Notes: generated by a model not told the origin, from the sequence alone. Shown: positions 24,934-32,996, counted from the stretch's first letter. The stretch: DNA of 37,756 nt from Variovorax paradoxus (GCF_018614915.1 NZ_JAGGNU010000071.1:1-37756); one strand, 5' to 3'. Made by a program: numbers and translations.

Positions 24934-25988
24934 GCTCGGCCCTGGACGCGCGCTTCTTCGACGGCCGCAGCAGCCGGCCGCATGCGGCGCGCCTGCACGT
25001 GCAGGGTGACGTGCTGACGATCACGCCGGCGCCGGGCGAAGACTTCGCGCCGCTTCGCGTGCCGCTGGCCCAGGTGCGCTGGCCCGAGCGCACGCGCCAC
25101 GGCGGGCGCATCGCGCAGCTGCCCCAGGGCGCCAGCGTGCAGGCGCTCGACGTGGCGGCCTGGGACGAATGGGCGGCGCAACAGGGCCGCGCCGAAAGCT
25201 GGGTGGTGCGCGCGCAGCAGAACTGGCGCGGCGTGGCGCTCGCCCTGGTGCTGCTGGTGGCCGCGACCGCAGCCCTGTACCAGTGGGGCCTGCCCTGGGT
25301 GGCGCGCGGCGTGACGGCCGCCATCCCGCTGCGCGTCGATGCCATGGTCGGCGCCGAGGTGCTGGCCTCGATCGACGAATCGCTGCTGCTGCCCAGCGCC
25401 CTGCCGCCTGCCGACCAGGAGCGCATCCGCCGCGCCTTCGCGCAGATGGTGCAGACCGCCCACCCGGGCGACGTGCCGTCGTGGAAACTCGAATTCCGGC
25501 GCGGCCGCGACAAGAAGCTGGGCCCGAACGCGCTGGCGCTGCCGGGCGGCACCATCGTGCTGACCGACGAGCTGGTGCTTCTCATGCCCGGCAACGACGA
25601 AGCCGTGCTCGGCGTTTTGGGCCACGAACTCGGCCACGTGCGCCTGCGCCATGCGATGCGGCAGCTGGTGCAGGTCTCGGCGGTCGGCTTCGCGGTGTCG
25701 GTCGCCTTCGGCGACTACGGCACGCTGATCGGCAGCGCGCCGGTGCTGCTGGCGGCGCTGGGCTACTCGCGCGATGCGGAACGCGAAGCCGACGCGGAAT
25801 CGGTGCGGCTGATGCGCGCCGTGGGCATTTCGCCGCGCGTGATGGTCGCTTTCTTCGAGGCGATCGAGCGCTGGCGCAGCGAGCAGAAGCGCGCCGGGCT
25901 CGACGACGACGCCATCGGCCTGGCCTTCTCCTCGCACCCGGCCACGGCCGAGCGAATCGCCTTTTTCAAGGACGCCGCGGTCAACTGA
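24930..25988 (+). CDS. M48-family metalloprotease, membrane-anchored, paired with YjgN
   Basis: A 352-residue zinc protease. An N-terminal cytosolic segment of about 95 residues is followed by a hydrophobic helix (GVALALVLLVAATAALYQWGL), then the M48 catalytic domain with VLGHELGHVRLRH (zinc-binding HExxH) and the third ligand region YSRDAEREADAESVRLM. The C-terminal SSHPATAERI is the usual M48 ending. Such proteins degrade membrane or envelope substrates. The GTG at 24930 overlaps the yjgN stop; no ATG in this frame leaves the N-terminal domain intact. The constant pairing suggests it processes or is regulated by YjgN, which is inference. Confidence 0.92.
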   Translation: MSSALDARFFDGRSSRPHAARLHVQGDVLTITPAPGEDFAPLRVPLAQVRWPERTRHGGRIAQLPQGASVQALDVAAWDEWAAQQGRAESWVVRAQQNWRGVALALVLLVAATAALYQWGLPWVARGVTAAIPLRVDAMVGAEVLASIDESLLLPSALPPADQERIRRAFAQMVQTAHPGDVPSWKLEFRRGRDKKLGPNALALPGGTIVLTDELVLLMPGNDEAVLGVLGHELGHVRLRHAMRQLVQVSAVGFAVSVAFGDYGTLIGSAPVLLAALGYSRDAEREADAESVRLMRAVGISPRVMVAFFEAIERWRSEQKRAGLDDDAIGLAFSSHPATAERIAFFKDAAVN

Positions 25989-26024
25989 AATTGAAGGCGG
26001 CGGGGCGCAACCTAAAATTGGCCC

Positions 26025-27404
26025 ATGAGTTTCTCCACCGTCTCCGCCCTTTCCCCCCTCGACGGCCGCTACGCGGCCAAGCTCTCGGCGCTGCGCCCGC
26101 TGATGAGCGAACAGGGTTATATGCACCGGCGGGTGCAGGTCGAGGTGGCCTGGTTCATCGCCCTGTCGGACTGCGGTTTTCCCGAATTCAAGCCGCTCAC
26201 GGGCGGCGCACGCAAGTACCTGCTGGGCCTGGTCACCAATTTCTCCGAGGCCGACGCGGTCGCGATCAAGCAGATCGAGAAGACCACCAACCACGATGTG
26301 AAAGCGGTCGAATACTGGATTAAGTCGAAGTTCGAGGCCCGGCCCGAACTGCTCGCGGCCTCCGAGTTCGTGCACTTCGCCTGCACCAGCGAAGACATCA
26401 ACAACACAAGCCACGCGCTGCAGATCCAGGCGGCCCGCGAGAAGGTGGTGCTGCCGGCGATTGACGGCCTGATCGCGACCCTGCGCGAGATGGCGACCAA
26501 GTTTGCCGCCGTGCCCATGCTCTCGCGCACGCACGGACAGACGGCCAGCCCGACCACGGTCGGCAAGGAATTTGCGAACGTCGCGGTGCGCCTGGCCAAG
26601 GCGCGCGAACGGATCGCCGGCGTGCAGCTGCTCGCCAAGATGAACGGCGCGGTCGGCAACTACAACGCGCACATGGCAGCCTGGCCGGAATTCGACTGGG
26701 AAGCCTTCAGCCGCAAGGTGGTCGAGACGCCGGCGCCGCTGGGCCTGGGCCTCAGCTTCCAGCCCTACAGCATCCAGATCGAGCCGCACGACTACATGGC
26801 CGAGCTCTTCGATGCCGTGGCGCGCACCAACACCATCCTGGTCGACCTCTCGCGCGACATCTGGGGCTACGTGAGCCTGGGTTACTTCAAGCAGCGCCTC
26901 AAGCCGGGCGAGATCGGCTCCTCGACCATGCCGCACAAGGTCAACCCGATCGATTTCGAGAATGCCGAAGGTAACCTCGGCCTCGCGAATGCGCTGCTGC
27001 GCCACCTGAGCGAGAAGCTGCCGATCAGCCGCTGGCAGCGCGACCTCACCGACAGCACCGTGCTGCGCAACATCGGCGTGGCCTTCGGCTACGCCGTGCT
27101 GGCCTATGCCAGCCTCGCGACCGGCCTGGGCAAGCTCGAACTCAACGAGGAAGCGCTGGCCACCGATCTCGATGCCTCGTGGGAAGTGCTGGCCGAGCCG
27201 ATCCAGACCGTGATGCGGCGCTTCGGCGTGCAGGGCGCCTACGAGCAGCTGAAGGAAGTCACGCGCGGCAAGACGGTGACGGCCGAAGCGCTGCACGGGC
27301 TGATCCGCTCGCTCGAGATTCCGGAAGTCGAGAAAGAACGGTTGCTGGCAATGACGCCCGGCAGCTACACAGGCAAGGCCGCAGAACTCGCGCGGCGCAT
27401 ATGA
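26025..27404 (+). CDS. purB: Adenylosuccinate lyase
   Basis: A 459-residue enzyme of the fumarase/aspartase superfamily acting twice in purine synthesis: SAICAR to AICAR plus fumarate, and adenylosuccinate to AMP plus fumarate. It shows the long-form bacterial PurB start (SALSPLDGRYAAK), TTNHDVKAVEYW, FACTSEDINNTSHA, the catalytic His segment SRTHGQTASPTTVGKE and the mobile signature loop GEIGSSTMPHKVNPIDFENAEGN. Length equals that of typical proteobacterial PurB. It begins 37 bp after the M48 gene and is probably read from its own promoter in that gap, as well as by readthrough. Confidence 0.97.
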   Translation: MSFSTVSALSPLDGRYAAKLSALRPLMSEQGYMHRRVQVEVAWFIALSDCGFPEFKPLTGGARKYLLGLVTNFSEADAVAIKQIEKTTNHDVKAVEYWIKSKFEARPELLAASEFVHFACTSEDINNTSHALQIQAAREKVVLPAIDGLIATLREMATKFAAVPMLSRTHGQTASPTTVGKEFANVAVRLAKARERIAGVQLLAKMNGAVGNYNAHMAAWPEFDWEAFSRKVVETPAPLGLGLSFQPYSIQIEPHDYMAELFDAVARTNTILVDLSRDIWGYVSLGYFKQRLKPGEIGSSTMPHKVNPIDFENAEGNLGLANALLRHLSEKLPISRWQRDLTDSTVLRNIGVAFGYAVLAYASLATGLGKLELNEEALATDLDASWEVLAEPIQTVMRRFGVQGAYEQLKEVTRGKTVTAEALHGLIRSLEIPEVEKERLLAMTPGSYTGKAAELARRI

Positions 27405-27410
27405 ATACCC

Positions 27411-27486
27411 CCACGCTCGGCACTTCGTGTCCTCGCTGCCCCCCGAGGGGGCTGATCCGCCTTGGGGCGGCCCGGCGGCGGATCTG
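27411..27486 (+). repeat. Intergenic repeat between purB and yaeQ with two hairpins
   Basis: The 82-bp gap holds the core GCACTTCGTGTC followed by two stable hairpins: GCCCCC-CGA-GGGGGC and CCGCC-TTGG-GGCGG, then CCCGGCGG. The same core occurs on the minus strand between the kinase and regulator genes near 7780. It resembles a dispersed palindromic repeat of Comamonadaceae that I recall; it could act as a processing or attenuation structure between purB and yaeQ. Confidence 0.65.
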
Positions 27487-28047
27487 ATGGCCCTGAAATC
27501 GACCATCTTCAAAGCCACGCTCGCCGTCGCAGACATCGACCACGGCTACTACGCCGACCACGCGCTGACGCTGGCGCGCCATCCCAGCGAGACCGACGAG
27601 CGGATGATGATCCGGCTGGTCGCGCTGGCGCTGAACGCGCACAAGCTGCAGGACGTGTGCCAGGGCGACGGCACGCTGGCCTTCGGCGCCGGCTTGTCGA
27701 ACCCGGACGAGCCGGACGTCTGGCTGCGCGACTTCACCGGCGAGGTGAAGCTCTGGATCGAGGTCGGCCAACCCGAGGACAAGCCGATCATCAAGGCCTG
27801 CGGCAAGGCGGACGAAGTCATCGTCTACTGCTTCAACCACGCGGCCGAGATCTGGTGGCGCGGCATCGAGAACAAGCTCACCCGGCCGCAGAACCTGAGC
27901 GTGTTTCGCGTGCCGACGGCCGCATCGCAGTCGCTCGCCGCGCTCGCGCAGCGTTCGATGCAGCTGCAGGCCACGATCCAGGAAGGCGCGCTGATGCTGG
28001 GCGACGGCACGCACAACATCGACATCGAGCCGGTGCGATTGAAGTAG
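27487..28047 (+). CDS. yaeQ: YaeQ-family protein (PD-(D/E)XK nuclease-like fold)
   Basis: A 186-residue YaeQ protein: MALKSTIFKATLAVADIDHGYYADHALTLARHPSETDERMMIRLVAFAL-like start, central LSNPDEPDVWLRDFTGEVKLWIEVGQPEDKPIIKACGKAD and FNHAAEIWWRG. The EVKLWIEVGQP stretch supplies the acidic and polar residues of the PD-(D/E)XK-like fold known from YaeQ structures; the biological role is unclear. The ATG at 27487 is used because the 20 codons upstream in frame lie in the intergenic repeat. Confidence 0.93.
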   Translation: MALKSTIFKATLAVADIDHGYYADHALTLARHPSETDERMMIRLVALALNAHKLQDVCQGDGTLAFGAGLSNPDEPDVWLRDFTGEVKLWIEVGQPEDKPIIKACGKADEVIVYCFNHAAEIWWRGIENKLTRPQNLSVFRVPTAASQSLAALAQRSMQLQATIQEGALMLGDGTHNIDIEPVRLK

Positions 28048-28056
28048 CCGGCGCGC

Positions 28057-28362
28057 TCAGGCCGCGGGCATCATCGCGCCGCACTTCCAGCACTGCTCGA
28101 AGCCGCCCTCGATGAGCTCGCCGCAGCTGCACTGCCAGCGCCGCTGCGGCCGGTGCTGCAGCTCGTGGAGCAGGCGCTCGGCCAGCGCGAACTGGGATTC
28201 GTCCTCGATCCAGATTTCCGGCAGGCACTGGTCCGGCGGCAGCTGACCGGCCGCGGCGCCGAGGTATTCGCGCTGAATCGTGGCGGCGACCCCGTCCTCG
28301 CGCAGCGCATGCACCCACAGCGTGGCGATCGCCAGGTTGGGAGCTTGCACGAGGCGGCGCAC
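28057..28362 (-). CDS. DUF2007-type small protein with C-terminal zinc ribbon
   Basis: A 101-residue protein. The N-terminal part (LVQAPNLAIATLWVHALREDGVAATIQREYLGAAAGQLP) has the form of the DUF2007 'putative signal-transducing' domain, a small ACT-like fold, continuing to PEIWIEDESQFALAERLL. The C-terminus, WQCSCGELIEGGFEQCWKCG, carries four Cys suited to a zinc ribbon. Function unknown. The start is GTG at 28362, 9 bp after the upstream gene, with AAAGAAA before it; a second GTG four codons later is possible. It converges with yaeQ, 9 bp apart. Confidence 0.82.
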   Translation of the reverse strand: MRRLVQAPNLAIATLWVHALREDGVAATIQREYLGAAAGQLPPDQCLPEIWIEDESQFALAERLLHELQHRPQRRWQCSCGELIEGGFEQCWKCGAMMPAA

Positions 28363-28371
28363 GGTTTTCTT

Positions 28372-28824
28372 TCAGGCCGGCGGGTCGGCCGGCGCGGGAT
28401 CATCGGGCCAGACGTGCTCGGCTTCGCGCGCCCGCTCTGCGTATTTGTTGAAGCGCCAGGCGCTGTCCTGCATCGTGATGCGGCGCCAGGTCGCGCGCTT
28501 CTCGGCCGGGGTCATGGCGGGCCAGTGCTGCACCTCGTCGAAGCTGCGCCCGCAGCCCTTGCATTCGTCGTCACCCTGGCTGGTGGAGCAGATCGCGATG
28601 CAGGGCGTGTCCGGCGTGCCGAGGTACCACGCCAGCCAGGCATCCCAGGCCTTGGCGGGAAAGCCGACCTCGTCGACCTCGTCTTCGTGGTGAAACACCA
28701 TCAGCGCGTAGACCTCGGCCAGCGCGCGCAGCTCGGGCGCGAGGGTGACGCCATCTGGCGAGGGCTTTGTCTCGCGCCAGAAGTTGATGGCGGCCTCGAT
28801 GTCGGTGATGTGGATGGCGGCCAT
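28372..28824 (-). CDS. DUF3717-DUF1289 two-domain protein
   Basis: A 150-residue protein with a DUF3717-like N-terminal domain (IHITDIEAAINFWRETKPSPDGVTLAPELRALAEVYALMVFHHEDEVD) followed by a DUF1289 Cys-rich domain: TPCIAICSTSQGDDECKGCGRSFDEVQHWPAMTPAEKRATWRRI, with Cys residues for an iron or zinc site. The roles of both domains are unknown. The ATG at 28824 starts at the conserved domain; ATGs ten codons upstream give extra residues that look unrelated. It is co-directional with the DUF2007-type gene, 9 bp apart. Confidence 0.8.
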   Translation of the reverse strand: MAAIHITDIEAAINFWRETKPSPDGVTLAPELRALAEVYALMVFHHEDEVDEVGFPAKAWDAWLAWYLGTPDTPCIAICSTSQGDDECKGCGRSFDEVQHWPAMTPAEKRATWRRITMQDSAWRFNKYAERAREAEHVWPDDPAPADPPA

Positions 28825-29010
28825 GAGCAACGGAAAAAAGCGAGCGGGCATCATAGTCCGGCAAAGTCCCGAGCTCGCGGAAGGTTATGAGGCGCTACGG
28901 AATCGATAGCATCGAACGTCCAAGCCACGGTGGATGCCGGCGGCTTCTCCTTCAGGCACGGGGAAATTTCGGTTGCCACGCCGGGGCTCTCGATGCTCTA
29001 ATCGGAGCCA

Positions 29011-29130
29011 CGAAGGGGAGTAGCTCCCGTCCGCTTTCCCATAAAGCAGACATCGTCAGGTCGTCAATACGAAGCACACAACACTTCCGGCCTGCCGGGC
29101 AGCCGCATGCGCTGCCGAGCAAGACCTTCG
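29011..29130 (+). ncRNA. yybP-ykoY manganese riboswitch
   Basis: Upstream of terC, the leader shows the conserved yybP-ykoY core: P1 strand CGAAGG (29011-29016), GGGGAGTAGCTCCCG, CGTCAATACGAAG (29062-29074), GCCGGGCAGCCGCATG and GCCGAGCAAGACC, closed by P1' CCTTCG (29125-29130). This RNA binds Mn2+ in a pocket formed by the two conserved internal loops and usually controls manganese exporters or TerC-like proteins. The aptamer match is strong by eye. The rest of the 28825-29245 gap shows no gene. Confidence 0.95.
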
Positions 29131-29158
29131 ATTTGAACCCGCGCAGGTTTGATCGAAG
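29126..29158 (+). promoter_or_regulatory. Alternative hairpin of the riboswitch (expression platform)
   Basis: CTTCGAT (29126-29132) can pair with ATCGAAG (29152-29158), and AACC (29136-29139) with GGTT (29146-29149), around a CGCGCA loop. The first strand overlaps the 3' strand of riboswitch P1, so the two folds are mutually exclusive. No T-run follows, so it is not an intrinsic terminator; control by Rho or translation is more likely. Inferred from sequence. Confidence 0.65.
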
Positions 29159-29245
29159 CGATTGCAAGTCCCCAGGGCCGTCCGGTCCTCATTCAGTCGC
29201 TTCGTCCAAACCACTCGGGATGGCGTAAAACGAACAGAGGACTTT

Positions 29246-29983
29246 ATGGAACAGTTTCTGGCCCCCGAATTCTGGGTCGCCGTCGGTCAGATCATCATGA
29301 TCGACATCCTGCTCGGCGGCGACAACGCCGTCGTGATCGCACTGGCTTGCCGCAAGCTGCCGCCGAATCTGCGCACCAGGGGCATTCTCTGGGGCACCGC
29401 CGGCGCCATCGTGCTGCGCGTGATCCTGATCTTCTTTGCGCTCACGCTGCTTGCGATTCCCTTCCTGAAGGTGGTCGGCGCGCTGCTCTTGGTGTGGATC
29501 GGCGTCAAGCTGCTTGCGCCCGACCATGACGATGCGCACGGCAACATCGCCGCCAGCGACAAGCTGTGGGCCGCCGTCAAGACGGTGATCGTGGCCGACC
29601 TGGTGATGAGCGTCGACAACGTGATCGCGATCGCCGGCGCCGCCCAAGGCGCGGGCCAGAGCCACCAGATGCCGCTCGTGATCTTCGGCCTCCTGGTCAG
29701 CATCCCGATCATCGTGTGGGGCAGCCAGCTGGTCATCAAGCTGATGGACCGCTTCCCGATCATCATCACGCTGGGCGGCATGCTGCTGGGCTGGATCGCA
29801 GGCACGATGGCCGTGACCGACCCTGCCGTGGCCAACCCCGCCGCCTGGAACTGGGTGCCGAAGCTGCCGCAGACCGACACGGTGCGCTACATTGCCGGTA
29901 TCGGTGGTGCGCTGCTGGTGCTGGCCATCGGCAGGTGGGTCGCCATGCGCAAGCCGAAGCCCGAAAGCACCGCCACGGCCTGA
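29246..29983 (+). CDS. TerC-family integral membrane protein, riboswitch-controlled manganese handling
   Basis: A 245-residue polytopic protein of the TerC (YkoY/Alx-like) family with the paired acidic membrane motifs: ILLGGDNAVVIALACRKL near residues 21-38 and MSVDNVIAIAGAAQG near 122-136. The conserved Asp-Asn residues are placed to bind metal in the membrane. Members under yybP-ykoY control export or meter Mn2+, also protecting secreted metalloproteins. An AGAGG ribosome-binding site lies 5 bases before the ATG. It heads an apparent three-gene group with the 154-residue protein and the YvlD-like protein. Confidence 0.93.
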   Translation: MEQFLAPEFWVAVGQIIMIDILLGGDNAVVIALACRKLPPNLRTRGILWGTAGAIVLRVILIFFALTLLAIPFLKVVGALLLVWIGVKLLAPDHDDAHGNIAASDKLWAAVKTVIVADLVMSVDNVIAIAGAAQGAGQSHQMPLVIFGLLVSIPIIVWGSQLVIKLMDRFPIIITLGGMLLGWIAGTMAVTDPAVANPAAWNWVPKLPQTDTVRYIAGIGGALLVLAIGRWVAMRKPKPESTATA

Positions 29984-30007
29984 CCTCGCAAGAAAGAAGG
30001 AGCACCC

Positions 30008-30472
30008 ATGGAAAAGATCATTCTCTATGTCGACGATGCGGCCTATGCGCGGGAGTTCCTCGCCAAGCTGTCGCCTGCGGCGGTCGGCGCGGGTGCCCGC
30101 CATTGGGTGCTGGTGGCCTGCGCCCCGCGCATGACGCACCGCATCAGCAAATGGGTAAGCCACAGCGCGCGCGAGAACTGGCGCAGCAAGTGGTTTGCCA
30201 AGGTGCAGGAGCAGTTGCTGCCGGCGCTGCGGATGGAAGGCGGCGAGGTGACTCCGGTCCTGGCCAAGGGCCCGCTGGCTGCACTGACCCAGCGCCTGAA
30301 GCTGGAGCACGGTGCGGCCCAGGTGATCGATGCGCGGCGGCCGAAGATCGGCGTCGACCTCGAACCCGTGGCGCCGGACGTGCCCTCACCCGGCCAGTCG
30401 GGCTGGGCGCTGCCTGGCGCGGTGCTGGGCATGGGCGCCCTGCTGGTGCTGGCCAACGAGTTGTCGGAATAG
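30008..30472 (+). CDS. Small protein with USP-like N-terminus and C-terminal membrane helix
   Basis: A 154-residue protein of unknown function. It begins MEKIILYVDDAAYAREFLAKL, a beta-strand followed by a helix as in universal-stress-protein folds, and ends with a hydrophobic segment (WALPGAVLGMGALLVLANEL, about 133-152) suggesting a tail anchor. In between is a basic, amphipathic region and a Pro-rich linker. A good AAGGAG precedes the ATG, 24 bp after terC, so it may share the Mn riboswitch transcript. The USP resemblance is only structural impression. Confidence 0.7.
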   Translation: MEKIILYVDDAAYAREFLAKLSPAAVGAGARHWVLVACAPRMTHRISKWVSHSARENWRSKWFAKVQEQLLPALRMEGGEVTPVLAKGPLAALTQRLKLEHGAAQVIDARRPKIGVDLEPVAPDVPSPGQSGWALPGAVLGMGALLVLANELSE

Positions 30473-30495
30473 GGCCCTCGCCCCGCGTCCGACGC

Positions 30496-30852
30496 ATGCG
30501 ACTCCTCATCAAGTGGCTGCTGAGCGCCCTCGCGCTCCTCGCAGTGACCTACATCTACAGCGGCGTGCAGGTGCCGAACTTCACCTCGGCGCTGATCGCC
30601 GCGGCGGTGATCGGCCTGCTCAACATGTTCGTGCGGCCGGTGCTGGTGGTGCTCACGCTGCCGGTCACGATCGTGACGCTGGGGCTCTTCCTGTTCGTGA
30701 TCAACGCGCTGCTGTTCTGGGCCGCCTCGGGGCTGCTCTCGGGCTTTCACGTCAACGGCTTCGTGGCGGCGCTGATCGGCTCGCTGATCTATTCGCTCTT
30801 CGGGCTGATCATCGAGGCGGCGCTGGGCGGCCTGTTCGCCAAGGTCGCCTGA
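30496..30852 (+). CDS. YvlD/phage-holin-family-4-like small membrane protein
   Basis: A 118-residue protein of four hydrophobic segments: LIKWLLSALALLAVTYIYSGV, FTSALIAAAVIGLLNMFVRPVL, LTLPVTIVTLGLFLFVINALLFW and FVAALIGSLIYSLFGLIIEAAL. The NMFVRPVLVVLTLPVTIVTLGLFLFVINA pattern is the hallmark of the YvlD/holin-family-4 group. Biological role unknown. It lies 23 bp after the tail-anchored gene and its stop directly abuts the stop of the convergent bepA-like gene. Confidence 0.88.
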   Translation: MRLLIKWLLSALALLAVTYIYSGVQVPNFTSALIAAAVIGLLNMFVRPVLVVLTLPVTIVTLGLFLFVINALLFWAASGLLSGFHVNGFVAALIGSLIYSLFGLIIEAALGGLFAKVA

Positions 30853-32427
30853 TCACCTGAGCGGCGGCTCGGCCGCCTGTTCCCTGACCAGCACCTCGAC
30901 CGCCCGCGCACGCGTGTCGATGATCGACGCCTCGTAGTGGTCGATTGGCACGCCGCCCTGCCCCTCGGCCCCCTTGCGCATCAGTTCCTGCGCCGCCTTG
31001 AGCCGGTCGCGCGCGCCCGCGTAGTCGAGCACGGCGATGTTGGCCTCGGCATCGGCGCGCACCGCGCGCAGCGTGTCGTTCTGCGCGCCGTAGAGATGGC
31101 CCAGCGTGCGCCAGGCGGTCGCGTCGCGCGGATGTGTAGCCACCCAATCGCGCAAGGGCGCCACCATCGGCGCCGCATTGCGGGTGGCAACGGCCGCCTG
31201 CGCGGCGAGCAGCATCTCCGGCCGTTCCCGGGCCTTGGTATCGAGCAGCGCGGCCGCCTTGGGGGCGTCGTTGGCCGCGAGCTCGATCTCCGCCGACAGC
31301 AGGCGCGCCAGGCGCGCAGCGGCTGCATCCTCAGCGCTGCGCGCGGCCAGCCGCTGCACCAGCGCGCGCGCCGCCTTGACATCGCGCAGCTCGCTGGCCG
31401 ACAGGGCCGCGGCATACAGCGTGCCGGCCTGCTGGGCGGGCGAGCTGCGCGCGAATTCGCCGCTTCCGGCCGCGTTGACCCACAGCCGCAGCACGTCGAC
31501 ACCGGGGCGCGAGAGCACGCGGGCGCGGGCGGCGATCATCGCGTGCTCCATGACCAGCGGCATCGCGTGCTCGGCGCCCGGCTTGAACTGGAAGCGCCCC
31601 TGCATGTCCGAGATCCGCTCGCTGTTGAGCGGATGGCTGCGCAGGTAGGGATAGGAACCGTTGTCGTTGAGGCGCGACGCGTACTGCAACTTCTCGAACA
31701 TCGCAGCCGCGCCCTGGGGCGCGAAGCCGGCCTGCGTCATCACGCCGAAGCCGACGCGGTCAGCCTCGCGCTCCATGTCGCGCGAGAAGCCGAGCTGGTT
31801 CTGCACGAAGGCGGCCTGGCTGCCCATCATCACCGCCTGGCCGGCATCCGGATTGCGGCTCTTGCCGGCCGCGATCATGCCGAGGATCATGCCGGCCAGA
31901 AGCAGCGGCATCTGTCGGCTCTGCCTGGCCATGATCCGCGAGATATGGCGCTGCGTGACGTGCGAGAGCTCGTGGCCGAGCACGGTGGCGAGCTCGTCCT
32001 TGCTGCCGGTGGCCGAGATCAGCCCCAGGTGCAGCCCGAGGTAGCCGCCCGGCAGCGCGAAGGCGTTGATGCTGCGGTCGCGCCCCAGCAGCACCGTCCA
32101 GGCGAAGCGCTCGTCGAGCTCGGGCGTGAGATCGCCGCGGGTGCGCGCGGCCGCCAGCAGGCGCTGCCAGATGTCCTGCACGTACTCGACCAGGATTGGG
32201 TCGCCGATGTAGTCGGTGTCGCGGTACAGCTCGCGCGCGATCTGGTCGCCGAGCCGGCGCTCGGCGCTCGCGGTCATCTCGCCGCCGTCGCCCATGCCGG
32301 GCAGCAATTGGGCCCGCGCCAAGGGCGGCAGCGCGAGCTGGCAGGCGATCAGGAGCGCGGCGCAGAGCGCCCGCAGCAGGGGTTTCGGCGAGCGGGTCGG
32401 AGGGGAAGAAAAGGTCCGGCGCAGCAT
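30853..32427 (-). CDS. bepA: BepA-like periplasmic M48 metalloprotease/chaperone with TPR region
   Basis: A 524-residue exported protease. A signal peptide (PLLRALCAALLIACQLALPPLARAQ) precedes the M48 domain with VLGHELSHVTQRH (HExxH), the gly-rich FALPGGYLGLHLGLI and the third zinc ligand region SRDMEREADRVGFGVM. The C-terminal half (from about residue 310) is helical with TPR-like repeats. BepA assists LptD assembly and degrades stalled outer-membrane proteins; length and layout match this family. The ATG at 32427 is preferred; an in-frame GTG at 32466 adds 13 residues but has no better ribosome-binding site. It is divergent from moaC. Confidence 0.9.
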   Translation of the reverse strand: MLRRTFSSPPTRSPKPLLRALCAALLIACQLALPPLARAQLLPGMGDGGEMTASAERRLGDQIARELYRDTDYIGDPILVEYVQDIWQRLLAAARTRGDLTPELDERFAWTVLLGRDRSINAFALPGGYLGLHLGLISATGSKDELATVLGHELSHVTQRHISRIMARQSRQMPLLLAGMILGMIAAGKSRNPDAGQAVMMGSQAAFVQNQLGFSRDMEREADRVGFGVMTQAGFAPQGAAAMFEKLQYASRLNDNGSYPYLRSHPLNSERISDMQGRFQFKPGAEHAMPLVMEHAMIAARARVLSRPGVDVLRLWVNAAGSGEFARSSPAQQAGTLYAAALSASELRDVKAARALVQRLAARSAEDAAAARLARLLSAEIELAANDAPKAAALLDTKARERPEMLLAAQAAVATRNAAPMVAPLRDWVATHPRDATAWRTLGHLYGAQNDTLRAVRADAEANIAVLDYAGARDRLKAAQELMRKGAEGQGGVPIDHYEASIIDTRARAVEVLVREQAAEPPLR

Positions 32428-32484
32428 GGCAGGAGGTCGATGGCTTGGCCTCGTATGATGCGTCACTCTGTGGAATGTTCAACC

Positions 32485-32976
32485 ATGAGTTCTCTCACCC
32501 ATTTCGACGCCCAAGGCCAGGCCCACATGGTCGACGTGGCGGGCAAGCCGGCCACCCACCGCGTGGCCGTGGCAACGGGCCGCATCGAGATGCAGGCCTC
32601 GACCCTGGCGCTGATCGAATCGGGCAGCGCGAAGAAAGGCGACGTGCTCGGCATCGCGCGCATCGCGGGCATCCAGGCCGCAAAGAAGACCAGCGACCTG
32701 ATCCCGCTATGCCATCCGCTGGCGCTGACCCGGGTGGCGGTGGCCTTCGCGATCGCCGAGGGCGGGGTTCCGCAGGTGGCCTGCACGGCCACCGTCGAAA
32801 CCGTCGGGCCGACCGGCGTCGAGATGGAGGCGCTGACGGCGGTACAGGTGGCGCTGCTCACCATCTATGACATGTGCAAGGCCGTGGATCGGGGGATGAC
32901 GATCACCGGGGTGCATGTGCTGGAGAAGCATGGGGGGAAGTCGGGCAGCTACACAGCGACGAAGGCAGGTGACTGA
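32485..32976 (+). CDS. moaC: Cyclic pyranopterin monophosphate synthase
   Basis: A 163-residue MoaC that converts the MoaA product into cPMP, the first stable molybdenum-cofactor intermediate. Family segments: HMVDVAGKPATHRVAVATG, KKGDVLGIARIAGIQAAKKTSDLIPLCHPL (active-site Lys and His), VETVGPTGVEMEALTAVQVALLTIYDMCKAVD, and HVLEKHGGKSGSY. Full length for the family. The gene is divergent from bepA, with about 57 bp between starts. An IS630-type element is inserted 5 bp after its stop, so its native terminator has probably been separated. Confidence 0.97.
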   Translation: MSSLTHFDAQGQAHMVDVAGKPATHRVAVATGRIEMQASTLALIESGSAKKGDVLGIARIAGIQAAKKTSDLIPLCHPLALTRVAVAFAIAEGGVPQVACTATVETVGPTGVEMEALTAVQVALLTIYDMCKAVDRGMTITGVHVLEKHGGKSGSYTATKAGD

Positions 32977-32981
32977 GTAGA

Positions 32982-32996
32982 CTAGTACAACATCCC
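32982..32996 (+). repeat. Left terminal inverted repeat of the IS630-family element
   Basis: CTAGTACAACATCCC, perfectly inverted at 34445-34459. The outer CTAG may be the target palindrome, with TA duplicated on insertion. Confidence 0.92.

Noticed and set aside
27427..27486. 20-codon N-terminal extension of YaeQ
   Set aside because: The extension is translated from the hairpin repeat and the conserved protein begins at MALKSTIF.
29131..29245. Rho-independent terminator before terC
   Set aside because: The hairpin after the riboswitch is not followed by a T-run.
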